Source: Massilia timonae CCUG 45783 (GTDB lineage: Bacteria; Pseudomonadota; Gammaproteobacteria; Burkholderiales; Burkholderiaceae_D). Taken from it: a stretch of DNA of 64,000 bases. A program made the position numbers and the translations under genes. Below the pieces are notes generated by a model, which saw only the letters and a program-made list of their open reading frames with translations, did not search any database and was not told where the DNA came from. The stretch spans positions 223,161 through 287,160 of the forward strand of contig NZ_JH992926.1 of NCBI RefSeq assembly GCF_000315425.1, read 5' to 3'. Shown here one piece after another: positions 52,447 through 61,656 of the stretch. Each line of letters opens with the position of its first letter. The stretch's first letter is position 1.

Positions 52447-54504
52447 ATGCAACATACCCTTGTCGCGGTGTTCGACAACCGCACCGATGCGCAGAACGCC
52501 ATGAACGAACTGCTGTCGTCGGGCTTTACCCGTACCGACGTCCGCCTGTCCAACGCCGACCCGACCGGTCAGACCGACAGCGTGTCCGGCCGTTCCGACC
52601 TCGACACCGAACGCAGCGCGGACGGTGACACCGGCATCACCGCCAGCATCAAGAATTTCTTCAGCGACCTGTTTGGTTCGGATAATGCGGAACACGTGAG
52701 CCGCTACGAGGGCGCCGTCACCCGCGGCCACCATGTGCTGACCGTGGTCGCCGCCTCGCTGCCGGAAGTCGAGCGCGCCGCCGACATCGTCGAGCGCTAC
52801 GGCCCGACCGACATCGACGAGAACGCCACCGGAACCCCGGACCTCGCAACGGGCGGCATCAGCGCCGGCGCCATGCGCATGGGCAGCAGTGCCGGCATGC
52901 AGCAATCGTCGTCGATGTCGGCCCAGTCGGGCTCGCTCGGCAATGCGCAGGCGGCGCCGACGCCCACACTCGACAATCCGGGCGACCGCCCGCTGTTCCA
53001 GCAAGGCTCCCTGAACCAGGGCCAGACCGTCGGCGGCACCCACCAGGAATCGCTGGGCAGCAGCGGCCTGACCGCCACCGGCGGCACCTCGCTGCAAAGC
53101 TCGACGCTGCGCGACGACCCGCTGCAGAACGCGCCGCTCGACGGCAGCCAGCAGGGCGGCCTGGCGGCCGGCAGCGCGCAGCTGGACAACGACCGCATCG
53201 CCGCCCAGGGTTCGAACCTGGGCAACACCGCATCGGCGGGCAGCACCTCGTCCATCCAGGGCTCGGCCCTGGAAGGGTCGATCCGCAGCGACTCGCTGCA
53301 GCGTGACACCCAGACCGGCTCGCTGGCGGGCGGCAGCGCCAGCCTGGACAAGCAGCGCAGCGGCGTGCGCATCTTCTCGCGCGGCCAGTCGGACGCCGCC
53401 CTGGGCCTGGGCGGCAGCGCGGGTTCGGCCTCGAGCACCATGGGTTCGTACGACGACGATACCTACTATCGCAACCATTTCAACACCACCTACGGCGCCA
53501 CCGGCGCGTCCTACGACGACTACCTGCCGGCCTACAGCTACGGCAGCGAAGCCGCGCGCAGCGGCCGCTACACCAACCGCGCCTGGGACGACATCGAAAC
53601 CGACCTGCGCAGCGACTGGGACAGCCGCCACGCCACCGGCGGCGAGCCATCGACCTGGGAAAAGATGAAGGCCGCGGTGCGCCACGGCTGGGAACGCATG
53701 ACCCGCGACGACGACGACGACCAGTACCGCAGCCACTACGACAGTACCTATGCGAGCAGCGGCACGAAGTTCGAGGAACTGAAGCCGGCATACGCCTATG
53801 GCAGCGAGATGCGCCGCAGCGAGATGTATCGTAACCAGCCATGGGACGACGTCGAGGGCACCCTGCGCACCGGCTGGGACAACCGCATCGACGGCACCCG
53901 CGACTTCAGCACCACCGGCAGCGACACCAGCGAACCGTCGACCTGGGATCGCGTCAAGAACGCCGTCCGCCACGGCTGGGACCGCATGACGGACGACAAC
54001 GACGATGACGTCTACTACCGCAACCACTGGAACTCGACCTACGGCGCCGCCGGCGGCTCGTACGACGAGTACCGCCCGGCCTACAGCTACGGTTCGGAAA
54101 TGGCGCGCAACGACCAGTACCGCGGCCGCAGCTGGGACGCGGTCGAGACCGACCTGCGCAGCGACTGGGATCGCCGCTATCCGGGTGAGCAATCAACCTG
54201 GGACAAGATGAAGTCCGCCGTGCGTCGCGGCTGGGACCGCATGACCGACGGCGATAACGACGCCTACTACCGCAACCACTGGAACTCGGTGTATGGCGCC
54301 ACCGGCGAGGCCTATGACGAATACCGTCCGGCCTACAGCTACGGCTCGGAAATGGCGCTCAACGACAAGTACCGCGGCCGTCCGTGGAACGACGTCGAGA
54401 CCGACCTGCGCAGCGACTGGGATACCCGCTATCCGGCCGACCAGTCGACCTGGGAAAAGATGAAATCGGCCGTGCGTCACGGCTGGGATCGCATGATGCG
54501 TTAA
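52447..54504 (+). CDS. General-stress-like protein with four C-terminal tandem repeats
   Basis: 685 residues. Residues 1-120 resemble the general stress protein 17M/YflT-type domain (HTLVAVFDNRTDAQNAMNELLSSGF). Residues about 130-335 are Ser/Gly/Gln/Ala-rich low-complexity sequence. Residues 340-685 are four tandem repeats of 79-97 residues: 340-425, 426-522, 523-606 and 607-685, each with YYRNHxNxxYG, PAYxYGSE, WDxVExxLRxxWD and STWxxMKxAVRHGWxRM. ATG at 52447 has CGGAGG upstream. No signal peptide. Related repeat proteins occur in other bacteria by my recollection, but this assembly is unusual. Confidence 0.85.
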   Translation: MQHTLVAVFDNRTDAQNAMNELLSSGFTRTDVRLSNADPTGQTDSVSGRSDLDTERSADGDTGITASIKNFFSDLFGSDNAEHVSRYEGAVTRGHHVLTVVAASLPEVERAADIVERYGPTDIDENATGTPDLATGGISAGAMRMGSSAGMQQSSSMSAQSGSLGNAQAAPTPTLDNPGDRPLFQQGSLNQGQTVGGTHQESLGSSGLTATGGTSLQSSTLRDDPLQNAPLDGSQQGGLAAGSAQLDNDRIAAQGSNLGNTASAGSTSSIQGSALEGSIRSDSLQRDTQTGSLAGGSASLDKQRSGVRIFSRGQSDAALGLGGSAGSASSTMGSYDDDTYYRNHFNTTYGATGASYDDYLPAYSYGSEAARSGRYTNRAWDDIETDLRSDWDSRHATGGEPSTWEKMKAAVRHGWERMTRDDDDDQYRSHYDSTYASSGTKFEELKPAYAYGSEMRRSEMYRNQPWDDVEGTLRTGWDNRIDGTRDFSTTGSDTSEPSTWDRVKNAVRHGWDRMTDDNDDDVYYRNHWNSTYGAAGGSYDEYRPAYSYGSEMARNDQYRGRSWDAVETDLRSDWDRRYPGEQSTWDKMKSAVRRGWDRMTDGDNDAYYRNHWNSVYGATGEAYDEYRPAYSYGSEMALNDKYRGRPWNDVETDLRSDWDTRYPADQSTWEKMKSAVRHGWDRMMR
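53464..54501 (+). repeat. Four tandem coding repeats
   Basis: DNA repeats encoding the four protein units, beginning at 53464, 53722, 54013 and 54265. Units 3 and 4 are most alike; unit 2 is the most diverged and has a 13-residue insertion (DGTRDFSTTGSDT region). Confidence 0.85.
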
Positions 54505-54526
54505 GCCCGCACCTCGGGAAATGAAC

Positions 54527-54550
54527 GCGGCGCCCTCGGGCGCCGCTTTT
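54527..54550 (+). terminator. Intrinsic terminator of the repeat-protein gene
   Basis: GCGGCGCCC (54527-54535) and GGGCGCCGC (54538-54546) form a perfect stem followed by TTTT, 23 bases after the stop. Confidence 0.8.
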
Positions 54551-54579
54551 CATGGCACTACACCTGTTGCTCTACCGGT

Positions 54580-57450
54580 TCACCTGGCGAACACCTGCGC
54601 CGCCGGCGTGATGGTCACCGCCTCCGGCCTGATGTTCAGCTTCATCGAGCCGATCTGCTGGTCCTCGTCCAGCAAGGCCTGCGGCTTGTTGGCGTCGTAC
54701 TTGATCGGCGAGAAGGCGTCGCTCACCAGCGCCTGTTTCAGGCCGGCCGCATCCTTGGTGATGATCACCACCGACAGGTTCCTGGCCGACAGGTGCTTCC
54801 TGATCGCCGCATTGACGTCGGCCGCGCTCAGCTTCGACAGGGCGTCGCGCATCATGGCGGTGAAGTCCGGCGTGCCGTACCACTGCGAATCGAGCGCATA
54901 GCCCAGCTGCTGGTCCTGGGTCGCGGTCATTACGAACACGTTCTTCAGCAGATAGTCGCGGGTGGTCTCGAAGTCGGCCTGGCTGATGCCCCCATCGACC
55001 ATCTTGCCCAGTTCGTGCAGCGCCACGCGCAGCGCGAAGTGGCCGTTCTGCGGCGCCACCGGGCGGATCCAGACCTCGAACAGCTGCGCCTTGCGGCCCA
55101 GGTTGGGGTTCGGGAAGAACTGGAACATCCCGCGCGGGAAGGCTTCGATATACGCGTAGTCGCCATAGTTCATGCCGCGCTCTTCGCGGATGCGCTGGTA
55201 CAGGTGGGCGCTCGAGGAGCGGTGTTCGCCGAACCAGGTCTTGGCCAGCCACAGGGCGGCGAAGTCCGGGTGCTTGCGCGTGACTTCGAGCGGCAGGCCG
55301 AACGAGATCGCGGTGGCGCGCGTGTTCTTCTCGACGATCTCCACTTCCAGGCCATTCGGCATGCGGCCTTTCGGCACGCCCGTCGCGGGGAGGCCCGCGC
55401 CTTGCGGCAGGCGCGCCAGCTGCGCCTTGAGCGAGGCCGTCATCGCTTCCGACACGTCGCCCGAGATGCCGACCTTCACCGCGCCCCGGGTATACGCCTT
55501 GGCGTAGAAGGCCTTCACGTCATCCAGGGTGATGGCGTCGATGCCGGCGACGGTGCCGAGCACAGGATGACCGTAGCCGGTGCCGGCGAACACATTCGCT
55601 TGCAGCCGCTCTTTGCCGAATTCCTCCTCGTTGTTGTCCTTCAGGTCCAGCACCAGCGCGTTGCGCTGGGCGTCCTTCAGGCGCCGGAAATCTTCCTCGC
55701 GAAAGCCCGGGTCCACCAGCAGGGGCATGGCGATGCCGAGGAATTGGTCCCAGTTGTCCTTGTGGATGGTGCCGGTGAAGGTCGTCATCTCCTTGTCGGT
55801 CTGCTCGGTGAAGCTGCCGGCCATCGGGAACAGCGACTTGGTCACCTCGTCGATCTTGCGCTCGCGCGAACCGCTCGCCGCCACCATCGCGGCGGTGAGG
55901 GCGGCCAGGCCTTCCTTGCCCTTCGGGTCGTGGCTCGATCCGGCGGCGAACAGCAGCTTGAAGCGGATCTGCGGCAAGGCCGACTTCTGCACCAGCACGT
56001 CGAACTTCGCATCAACCTCCCGAGGGGCGAACGATGCCAGCTTCGGCAACGCTTCGATGCCCTTCGGCAGCGCCTCATGCGACAGGGTGGTGACCACCAT
56101 GCTGTCGTCGACCAGGTATTTGCGGGCGGCGGCCTGCAGGTCGGCCGGCGTCAAGCTGTCGATCGCGCGGTAGTACCCGTTCAGGGTGCCGTAGGAGCGC
56201 TCGAAATGCACGTAGGACGCCAGCGTCGAGGCGATCGCCTCGGTGTTGTCGAGCGAGCGGATCAGGCCATACTTCTGGGCCGACTTGGCCGCTTCCAGTT
56301 CCTGGCTGCTGACCGGTTCGTCGCGCAGTTTCGCCACCGTCTGCAGGATGGCGTCGCGCACCATCAATGCGTCGGCTGGATTCTTCACGCGCGCGCCGAC
56401 GGTGGCCAGGGTCGGATCGACCCGGTTCGGGGTGAAGTCGAACAGCTGGTCGACCTTTTGCTCGTCCTGCACCAGGCGCTTGTACAGCGGCGAGGTGCGC
56501 CCGAACGACAGCGACAGCGCCATCGACAGCGCCGCCTGCTCCTTCTGCCGGGCGACGAAGCTCGGGGCGCGCCAGGCGACCGTCACCAGCGGCAGGGTCG
56601 GGGTCTGCCAGGCCACGTGGCGGTACTGGGCGCCGCGCGGCGCGGGTTCGACCGGCACGTTCGAGGTGAAGGCGCCGCGCTTCCAACCGGCCCAGTATTT
56701 CTCGACCATGGCGATCGCCTTCGACGGTTCGACGTCGCCGGCGATGATGATGGTGGTCTTTTCGGGACGATACCAGCGGTCGAAGAAGACCTTCGAGTAA
56801 TCGTACTGGTTGGGCATGTCCTCGATGTCCTTGAGGAAGCCCATCGTGGTGTGCTTGTAGGTGTGGGTGGTGTAGGCGGCGTCGCGCTGCACCTCGAACA
56901 GCTTCGACATCGGGTTCGCGCTGTTCTTGTTGTATTCGCCCAGCACGGCGCGCGATTCGGTCTTGAAGGCCGCGATCGGATACGACAGGTGCTGGAAGCG
57001 GTCGGCCTCGACCTTCAGCACCGTTTCCAGGTCCTGCTTGGCGAAGGTGGTGTAGTAATTGGTGAGATCGTCGCTGGTATACGCGTTCTGGCGCGCGCCG
57101 GCCTTCGTGATCACTTCCTGGTATTTTTCGGGCGGGTAGGTCGGCGTCCCGCGGAACATCATGTGCTCGAAGAAGTGGGCGAAGCCCGACTTGCCCGGTT
57201 CGACTTCGTTGCGCGACCCGGTCTGCACCGGGATGTGCACCGAGACCAGGTTGGGGAAGCCGGTCGGCACCACGATGACCTTCAGCCCGTTGGGAAGCAG
57301 TTTTTCGGTTGCCTTGAATGGCAGCACGTCACCACCGGTGGCGGCCTTGGCGGCCGTGGGGGTGGCCGACGCCGCATGGACGGCGCCCGCCACCAGCACG
57401 CCGGAAATCAATGTCGCGAGCGTGGTGCGCGACAGGGTCGATTGAAACAC
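54580..57450 (-). CDS. M16 family zinc metallopeptidase (pitrilysin-like, two domains)
   Basis: 956 residues. Signal peptide (LATLISGVLVAGAVHA), then two M16 repeats. The first carries the inverted zinc motif His92-FFE95-His96 in AHFFEHMMFRG and the distant Glu in LGEY; the second lacks HxxEH, as expected for the inactive half. Periplasmic or outer-membrane-associated protein/peptide degradation. GTG at 57450, with AAGGAG eight bases upstream, is preferred; a TTG at 57474 is possible. Confidence 0.92.
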   Translation of the reverse strand: MFQSTLSRTTLATLISGVLVAGAVHAASATPTAAKAATGGDVLPFKATEKLLPNGLKVIVVPTGFPNLVSVHIPVQTGSRNEVEPGKSGFAHFFEHMMFRGTPTYPPEKYQEVITKAGARQNAYTSDDLTNYYTTFAKQDLETVLKVEADRFQHLSYPIAAFKTESRAVLGEYNKNSANPMSKLFEVQRDAAYTTHTYKHTTMGFLKDIEDMPNQYDYSKVFFDRWYRPEKTTIIIAGDVEPSKAIAMVEKYWAGWKRGAFTSNVPVEPAPRGAQYRHVAWQTPTLPLVTVAWRAPSFVARQKEQAALSMALSLSFGRTSPLYKRLVQDEQKVDQLFDFTPNRVDPTLATVGARVKNPADALMVRDAILQTVAKLRDEPVSSQELEAAKSAQKYGLIRSLDNTEAIASTLASYVHFERSYGTLNGYYRAIDSLTPADLQAAARKYLVDDSMVVTTLSHEALPKGIEALPKLASFAPREVDAKFDVLVQKSALPQIRFKLLFAAGSSHDPKGKEGLAALTAAMVAASGSRERKIDEVTKSLFPMAGSFTEQTDKEMTTFTGTIHKDNWDQFLGIAMPLLVDPGFREEDFRRLKDAQRNALVLDLKDNNEEEFGKERLQANVFAGTGYGHPVLGTVAGIDAITLDDVKAFYAKAYTRGAVKVGISGDVSEAMTASLKAQLARLPQGAGLPATGVPKGRMPNGLEVEIVEKNTRATAISFGLPLEVTRKHPDFAALWLAKTWFGEHRSSSAHLYQRIREERGMNYGDYAYIEAFPRGMFQFFPNPNLGRKAQLFEVWIRPVAPQNGHFALRVALHELGKMVDGGISQADFETTRDYLLKNVFVMTATQDQQLGYALDSQWYGTPDFTAMMRDALSKLSAADVNAAIRKHLSARNLSVVIITKDAAGLKQALVSDAFSPIKYDANKPQALLDEDQQIGSMKLNIRPEAVTITPAAQVFAR

Positions 57451-57528
57451 AATGTCTCCTTGGGAAATAGACAATCGCGAAGGATAGTCTATCCACCAAG
57501 GAATGAACAGCCGTAGGAATGCCCGTCT

Positions 57529-58503
57529 TTACGCGGCTTCCGTCATCGGCAGGCTGATGCGGTTGCGCCCCAGGTGCTTGGCGCGGTACAGGGCGGCGTC
57601 GGCGATCGCGACCAGCTGGCTGGCATGGTTGTCGGGCCCGGCGATCGCGGTGGCGGCGCCGATCGACACCGTCACGTGGCCGGCGGCGAAGCGGCACGGC
57701 AGTTGCAGCTGTTCGACCCGGCAGCGGATGCGCTCGGCCACGATGGCCGCGCCTTTCAGCGACTGGTTGGGCAGGATCACGGCAAATTCCTCGCCGCCGT
57801 AGCGCGCCACCAGGTCGTTGGCCCGCATCTCGCTGGCCACGGCGCGCGCCACCCGCTTCAGGCACTCGTCGCCGCCCAGGTGGCCATGGGCATCGTTATA
57901 CGCCTTGAAGTTGTCGACGTCGACCATCAGCAGCGACAGCGGCTGCATCTGGCGCAGTGCGCGCGTCCATTCCGCATGCAGGGTGTCGTCGAAGCAGCGC
58001 CGGTTGGCCAGGCCCGTCAAGCCGTCGCGCGTGGCCAGCTGCTCGAGCGCGATCTGCGCCATCTTGGCGTCGGTGAGGTCGCGCAGGGTCTCGACCACCG
58101 CCGACAGCTGGCCCCTGGCATTGAAGATCGGGCTGGCGTCGGCCGCCAGGTAGCGGCGCCGGCCGGCGCGCGGCATGTCGCACCAGCTCTCGATCGACAG
58201 CGGACCGGGACAATGGCCCTCCACGCCAGGGGGCGGCCGGACCTCGTCGCGCCGGCCCTTGAGCACCAGGTCGGCCAGGGTGGGGCGCTGGATCTCGTAG
58301 AAACTGCGCCAGTGGTCGCCGGTGCCGAGCACTTCCGGCGCCGGCACACCGGTCAGCTCCCCGCAGGCGCGGTTCCAGATCATGACGCGGGCGTCGGTGC
58401 CCAGCACGAAGACCGGCACCGACAGGCTTTCCATCAATTGCCCCACGAATGCCACGTCCTGGACCAGGGCTGTCGGGCCTGTGCCGGTGCTGGGTGCGCT
58501 CAT
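57529..58503 (-). CDS. PAS-GGDEF diguanylate cyclase
   Basis: 324 residues. PAS sensor domain (about 25-145; SVPVFVLGTDARVMIWNRACGELTG) and a GGDEF domain with intact YGGEEFAVIL active-site loop and DGLTGLANRRCF. The cyclase is therefore expected to be active. No membrane segment. AGAGGA precedes the ATG. The preceding gene on the same strand encodes a degenerate kinase homologue (142-base gap). Confidence 0.92.
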   Translation of the reverse strand: MSAPSTGTGPTALVQDVAFVGQLMESLSVPVFVLGTDARVMIWNRACGELTGVPAPEVLGTGDHWRSFYEIQRPTLADLVLKGRRDEVRPPPGVEGHCPGPLSIESWCDMPRAGRRRYLAADASPIFNARGQLSAVVETLRDLTDAKMAQIALEQLATRDGLTGLANRRCFDDTLHAEWTRALRQMQPLSLLMVDVDNFKAYNDAHGHLGGDECLKRVARAVASEMRANDLVARYGGEEFAVILPNQSLKGAAIVAERIRCRVEQLQLPCRFAAGHVTVSIGAATAIAGPDNHASQLVAIADAALYRAKHLGRNRISLPMTEAA

Positions 58504-58645
58504 GAGCCGTCCTCTGTGGTTGCGGTGTCGGAGAGCGACAACCGGTGAGTTGCCGCTAGGGACCGATTCTGCAACCTGCGCAGGTTCAGGCCATTGATTT
58601 TCAGCAAGGACAATGGCGAGGTGGCATTTTGCAACGCTGGGCGCG

Positions 58646-59689
58646 TCAGGCCACCTTCGCCATGATGGCGGGAGCGACCGACGCCGGGTCGTGCACCGGA
58701 TCGTGGAGGGAATGGCGTAGTGGATCTTGCACCACACTGCGCACCGGCACCGAGAGCAAGCAGCGGGCGCGCCGCTCGCCGGTGGCGACCATGCGCAGCA
58801 CGCCGCCCATGGCGCGGATGTGCTCGACCAGCTCGGCGGGCAGGGCGGCGACGTCGTCCACCGAGCCGGCGCAGCCGTCGATCTCGAGGCCGAGCGTGCT
58901 GGCCCCTTCGAGCAGCCGCACATGCAGCTCGCATTTCTGCTCACCCTCGTGCCCGCGCTCCTGCGCATCACCGCCATGGCCGACCCTGCGCGCGGCGCCG
59001 GCCAGCACGTCCTGCAGCACGCGGAACACGGCCAGGCGCGCCGCGCGGTCCTGGCCGGCGCGCGAACTCGGATCGACGCCGGCCTCGAAGCGGTAGCGCA
59101 GGCCGTGGCGGTGCGCATGCTCGGCCAGGCAGCGCTCCAGCGCCTGGCGCAGGCGGTCTTCCGGATGGGCGCCGCGCAGGCCGCCGGCGACGGCGCGCAC
59201 CGCCTGGATGGCGCCGTCGATGCCGGCCAGCGCGCGGTCGACGCGGGCCAGCAGGACCGGAGCGGGCGTCGCCTGGGCGCAGTCGCGCAGGCTCGCCATG
59301 TCATCGCGCAGGCTCGACAAGCGGCGGCCCAGCTCGGCCTGCAACTCGCCGCCGATCCGGGTCCGCTCGCCTTCGCGCACGCCTTCGTGCTGGCGCACCA
59401 GGCGGCACAGCACGTCGTGGTTGTCGGCCAGCGCCTGGTCGGCCTGGCAGCGCGCCTCGCGCTCGGCCTCGAGCTGGTGCTGCAGCGCGCGCGCCCGTTC
59501 ATCGCTGGTGACGCTGCGGCGCAGGCCGATATAGGCCAGGACCAGGGCGGCCAGCGTGACCATGATGCTGGCCAGCACTTCCGGCGCCGCGCTGCGCCAG
59601 GGCAGCGGCACCAGCGCATGCGCGTCGCCGGCCTCGGCGCGGTGAGCAAGCAAGCACATCGACACTAGGAGAACCGAAGACTTTTTCAT
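58646..59689 (-). CDS. NarL-type sensor kinase homologue lacking catalytic residues
   Basis: 347 residues. Signal-like N-terminus (MKKSSVLLVSMCLLAHRAEA), a membrane segment (about 39-57), a coiled coil (about 62-105) and a HisKA_3-like segment in which the phosphoacceptor position is Gln117 (GERTRIGGELQAELG, family consensus ERxRIAxELHDxLG). The ATPase N-box FRVLQDVLAGAARRV has Gly231 where active kinases have Asn. I therefore read it as a pseudokinase. GAGGG precedes the ATG. It precedes the diguanylate cyclase gene. Confidence 0.7.
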   Translation of the reverse strand: MKKSSVLLVSMCLLAHRAEAGDAHALVPLPWRSAAPEVLASIMVTLAALVLAYIGLRRSVTSDERARALQHQLEAEREARCQADQALADNHDVLCRLVRQHEGVREGERTRIGGELQAELGRRLSSLRDDMASLRDCAQATPAPVLLARVDRALAGIDGAIQAVRAVAGGLRGAHPEDRLRQALERCLAEHAHRHGLRYRFEAGVDPSSRAGQDRAARLAVFRVLQDVLAGAARRVGHGGDAQERGHEGEQKCELHVRLLEGASTLGLEIDGCAGSVDDVAALPAELVEHIRAMGGVLRMVATGERRARCLLSVPVRSVVQDPLRHSLHDPVHDPASVAPAIMAKVA

Positions 59690-59832
59690 GAGTCGCCCTC
59701 TTACCGGATTCGGAACATTCCGTAGGACCATACCGCCGTCCTGCTGTAGGAATATTGTTTCTTCTCAAGCAGCTGTTATGCGACACGTTTTGTGGAACGG
59801 CGGCAACCGCAGCGTCACGGCGCCCGGCGCGC

Positions 59833-59838
59833 TATAAT
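59833..59838 (+). promoter_or_regulatory. -10 box of the queE operon
   Basis: A perfect TATAAT lies 24 bases before the queE start. No good -35 is visible at the expected spacing. Confidence 0.55.
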
Positions 59839-59861
59839 GGAAGGTTGACGAGAGGCTTACC

Positions 59862-60497
59862 GTGACTTACAGCATCAAAGAGATCTTCTACACCTTGCAG
59901 GGCGAGGGCGCCCATGCTGGGCGGCCGGCCGTGTTTTGCCGGTTTTCCGGCTGCAACCTCTGGACCGGGCGCGAAGCCGACCGCTCGAGCTCCGTGTGCC
60001 AGTTCTGCGATACCGATTTCGTCGGCACCGATGGCGAACGCGGCGGCAAGTTCAAGGAAGCGGACCTGCTGGCGGCCGAGATCGACAGCCTGTGGCCAGC
60101 CACTTATCCGGCCAGCAAATACGTGGTGTTCACCGGCGGCGAACCGCTGCTGCAACTCGACCGTCCCCTGATCGACGCCATGCATGCGCGCGGCTTCACC
60201 ATCGCCATCGAGACCAACGGCACCCTGCCGGTGCCGGAAGGCGTGGACTGGATCTGCGTCAGCCCCAAGATGGGCTCGACCCTGGCGGTGCATAAAGGCA
60301 GCGAGATCAAGGTCGTCATCCCGCAGGTCGGGCAAGACCTGGCCGCCTATGAAGGGCTCGATTTCGAGCATTTCTACGTGCAGGCGATGGACGGCCCGCT
60401 GGCCGCCCGCAACCTCCAGCTGGCGATCGAGACCTGCCGCGCCAACCCGAAATGGAAGCTCAGCCTCCAGACCCATAAACTTCTTCAGATTCCTTAA
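59862..60497 (+). CDS. queE: 7-carboxy-7-deazaguanine synthase
   Basis: 211 residues, radical-SAM enzyme of queuosine biosynthesis that contracts 6-carboxytetrahydropterin to CDG. The 4Fe-4S cysteines are Cys31, Cys46 and Cys49, giving CX14CX2C rather than the usual CX3CX2C, a pattern known from Burkholderia QueE. GTG start at 59862 (GAGAGG nearby upstream). Other landmarks: FYTLQGEGAHAGRPAVF, FTGGEPLLQ, ETNGT. Followed 15 bases later by queD. Confidence 0.94.
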   Translation: MTYSIKEIFYTLQGEGAHAGRPAVFCRFSGCNLWTGREADRSSSVCQFCDTDFVGTDGERGGKFKEADLLAAEIDSLWPATYPASKYVVFTGGEPLLQLDRPLIDAMHARGFTIAIETNGTLPVPEGVDWICVSPKMGSTLAVHKGSEIKVVIPQVGQDLAAYEGLDFEHFYVQAMDGPLAARNLQLAIETCRANPKWKLSLQTHKLLQIP

Positions 60498-60512
60498 AGA
60501 TCCACACGCAGC

Positions 60513-60956
60513 ATGTTGACCATTACCCGCAAGCTTGAATTCGATGCCGGACACCGGATTCCCGACCACAAGAGCCAGTGCCGCAACCTGCACGGGCACC
60601 GCTATACCCTTGAGATTACTCTGACGGGCCAGGTGATCGATTCCGACGGCAATTCCGACAATGGCATGATCATGGATTTTTCCGACGTCAAGGCCCTGGC
60701 TAAGCAGCACCTGGTCGACGTGTGGGATCACGCCTTCATCGTGTACGAAAAGGATGACAAGGTGCGTGAGTTCCTGGCATCGCTGCCGGACCACAAGACG
60801 ATCGTGATCGACCGCATCCCGACCGTCGAGAACCTGGCCCAGGTGGCGTTCGACATCCTGAAGGCCGTGTTCATCGACCGCTACGGCACGGGCCTCCGCC
60901 TGCACAAGCTGGTGCTGCACGAAACCCCGAACTGCTGGGCCGAGATCACGGAATGA
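60513..60956 (+). CDS. queD: 6-carboxy-5,6,7,8-tetrahydropterin synthase
   Basis: 147 residues, 6-pyruvoyl-tetrahydropterin synthase fold. Zinc His in FDAGHRIPDH and CRNLHGHRYTL, catalytic Cys in the same stretch, and the characteristic MIMDFSDVK and PTVENLAQ. It makes the substrate of QueE, so the two genes are adjacent steps. Its stop overlaps the tadA start (ATGA). Confidence 0.95.
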   Translation: MLTITRKLEFDAGHRIPDHKSQCRNLHGHRYTLEITLTGQVIDSDGNSDNGMIMDFSDVKALAKQHLVDVWDHAFIVYEKDDKVREFLASLPDHKTIVIDRIPTVENLAQVAFDILKAVFIDRYGTGLRLHKLVLHETPNCWAEITE

Positions 60957-61480
60957 TGCCGGATTCGACCCTCCAGGCCACCGGGAACGCGTCGCCGGAT
61001 GCGGCGGCCGGGCGCTATATGGGGCTGGCCCTGGCCCAGGCGCAATTGGCCTGGGACCGGGGCGAGGTGCCGGTCGGCGCGGTCGTGGTCAAGGATGGCG
61101 AGGTCATCGCGACCGGCTTCAACCAGCCGATCAGCGGCCACGACCCGACCGCCCATGCCGAGATCGTCGCCTTGCGCGCCGCCGCCGAAAAGCTGGGCAA
61201 TTACCGGCTCCCGGGCTGCGAGCTGTACGTGACGCTGGAACCCTGCATCATGTGCTCGGGGGCGATGATGCATGCGCGCCTGGCCAAGGTGGTGTACGCG
61301 GCGCTGGACCCCAAGACCGGCGCCTGCGGCTCGGTCGTCGATCTGTTCGCCGAAGACAGGCTGAACCACCACACCGCGGTGGTCGGCGGCGTCATGGCCG
61401 AGGAGGCGAGCGCCTTGCTCAAGGCCTTTTTCGTGGAACGCCGCAACGCGGCGCGCAAGCCCGCCGCCATCCAGGGCTGA
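60953..61480 (+). CDS. tadA: tRNA-specific adenosine deaminase
   Basis: 175 residues. Zinc and proton-shuttle motif HAEIVAL and the Cys pair in EPCIMCSGAM are those of TadA, which converts A34 to inosine in tRNA-Arg(ACG). ATGA overlap with queD. The operon therefore joins two anticodon position-34 modification routes. Confidence 0.95.
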   Translation: MMPDSTLQATGNASPDAAAGRYMGLALAQAQLAWDRGEVPVGAVVVKDGEVIATGFNQPISGHDPTAHAEIVALRAAAEKLGNYRLPGCELYVTLEPCIMCSGAMMHARLAKVVYAALDPKTGACGSVVDLFAEDRLNHHTAVVGGVMAEEASALLKAFFVERRNAARKPAAIQG

Positions 61481-61656
61481 GCGGGGAGGATGCTCCCCCA
61501 GCCGCATTCCGTCAGGCGGAGCGCCATCCGCGCCAATTAGCTGTTATGCTGTTTTCAAGTCGCCATGACGGCACGGCCGTCCGACCCTAGGGATGTGAAC
61601 CACGAACAGCATCGGCGCCAGGCTGGCGCCACATTACGCGCTCCTGACCTGCCGTC

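Noticed and set aside
53464..54501. Repetitive DNA that might suggest a CRISPR array
   Set aside because: The repeats are long, coding and in frame; there are no short identical repeats with unique spacers.
57512..59751. Recurrent TCCTAC(A/G) words about 55-61 bases before minus-strand starts (also at 15038-15044)
   Set aside because: A 7-base word is expected several times by chance in both strands of 64 kb, and it also appears inside genes, so it is not evidence for a shared promoter element.
61483..61498. GGGGAG-GATG-CTCCCC hairpin after tadA
   Set aside because: Short stem without a T-run; termination not supported.
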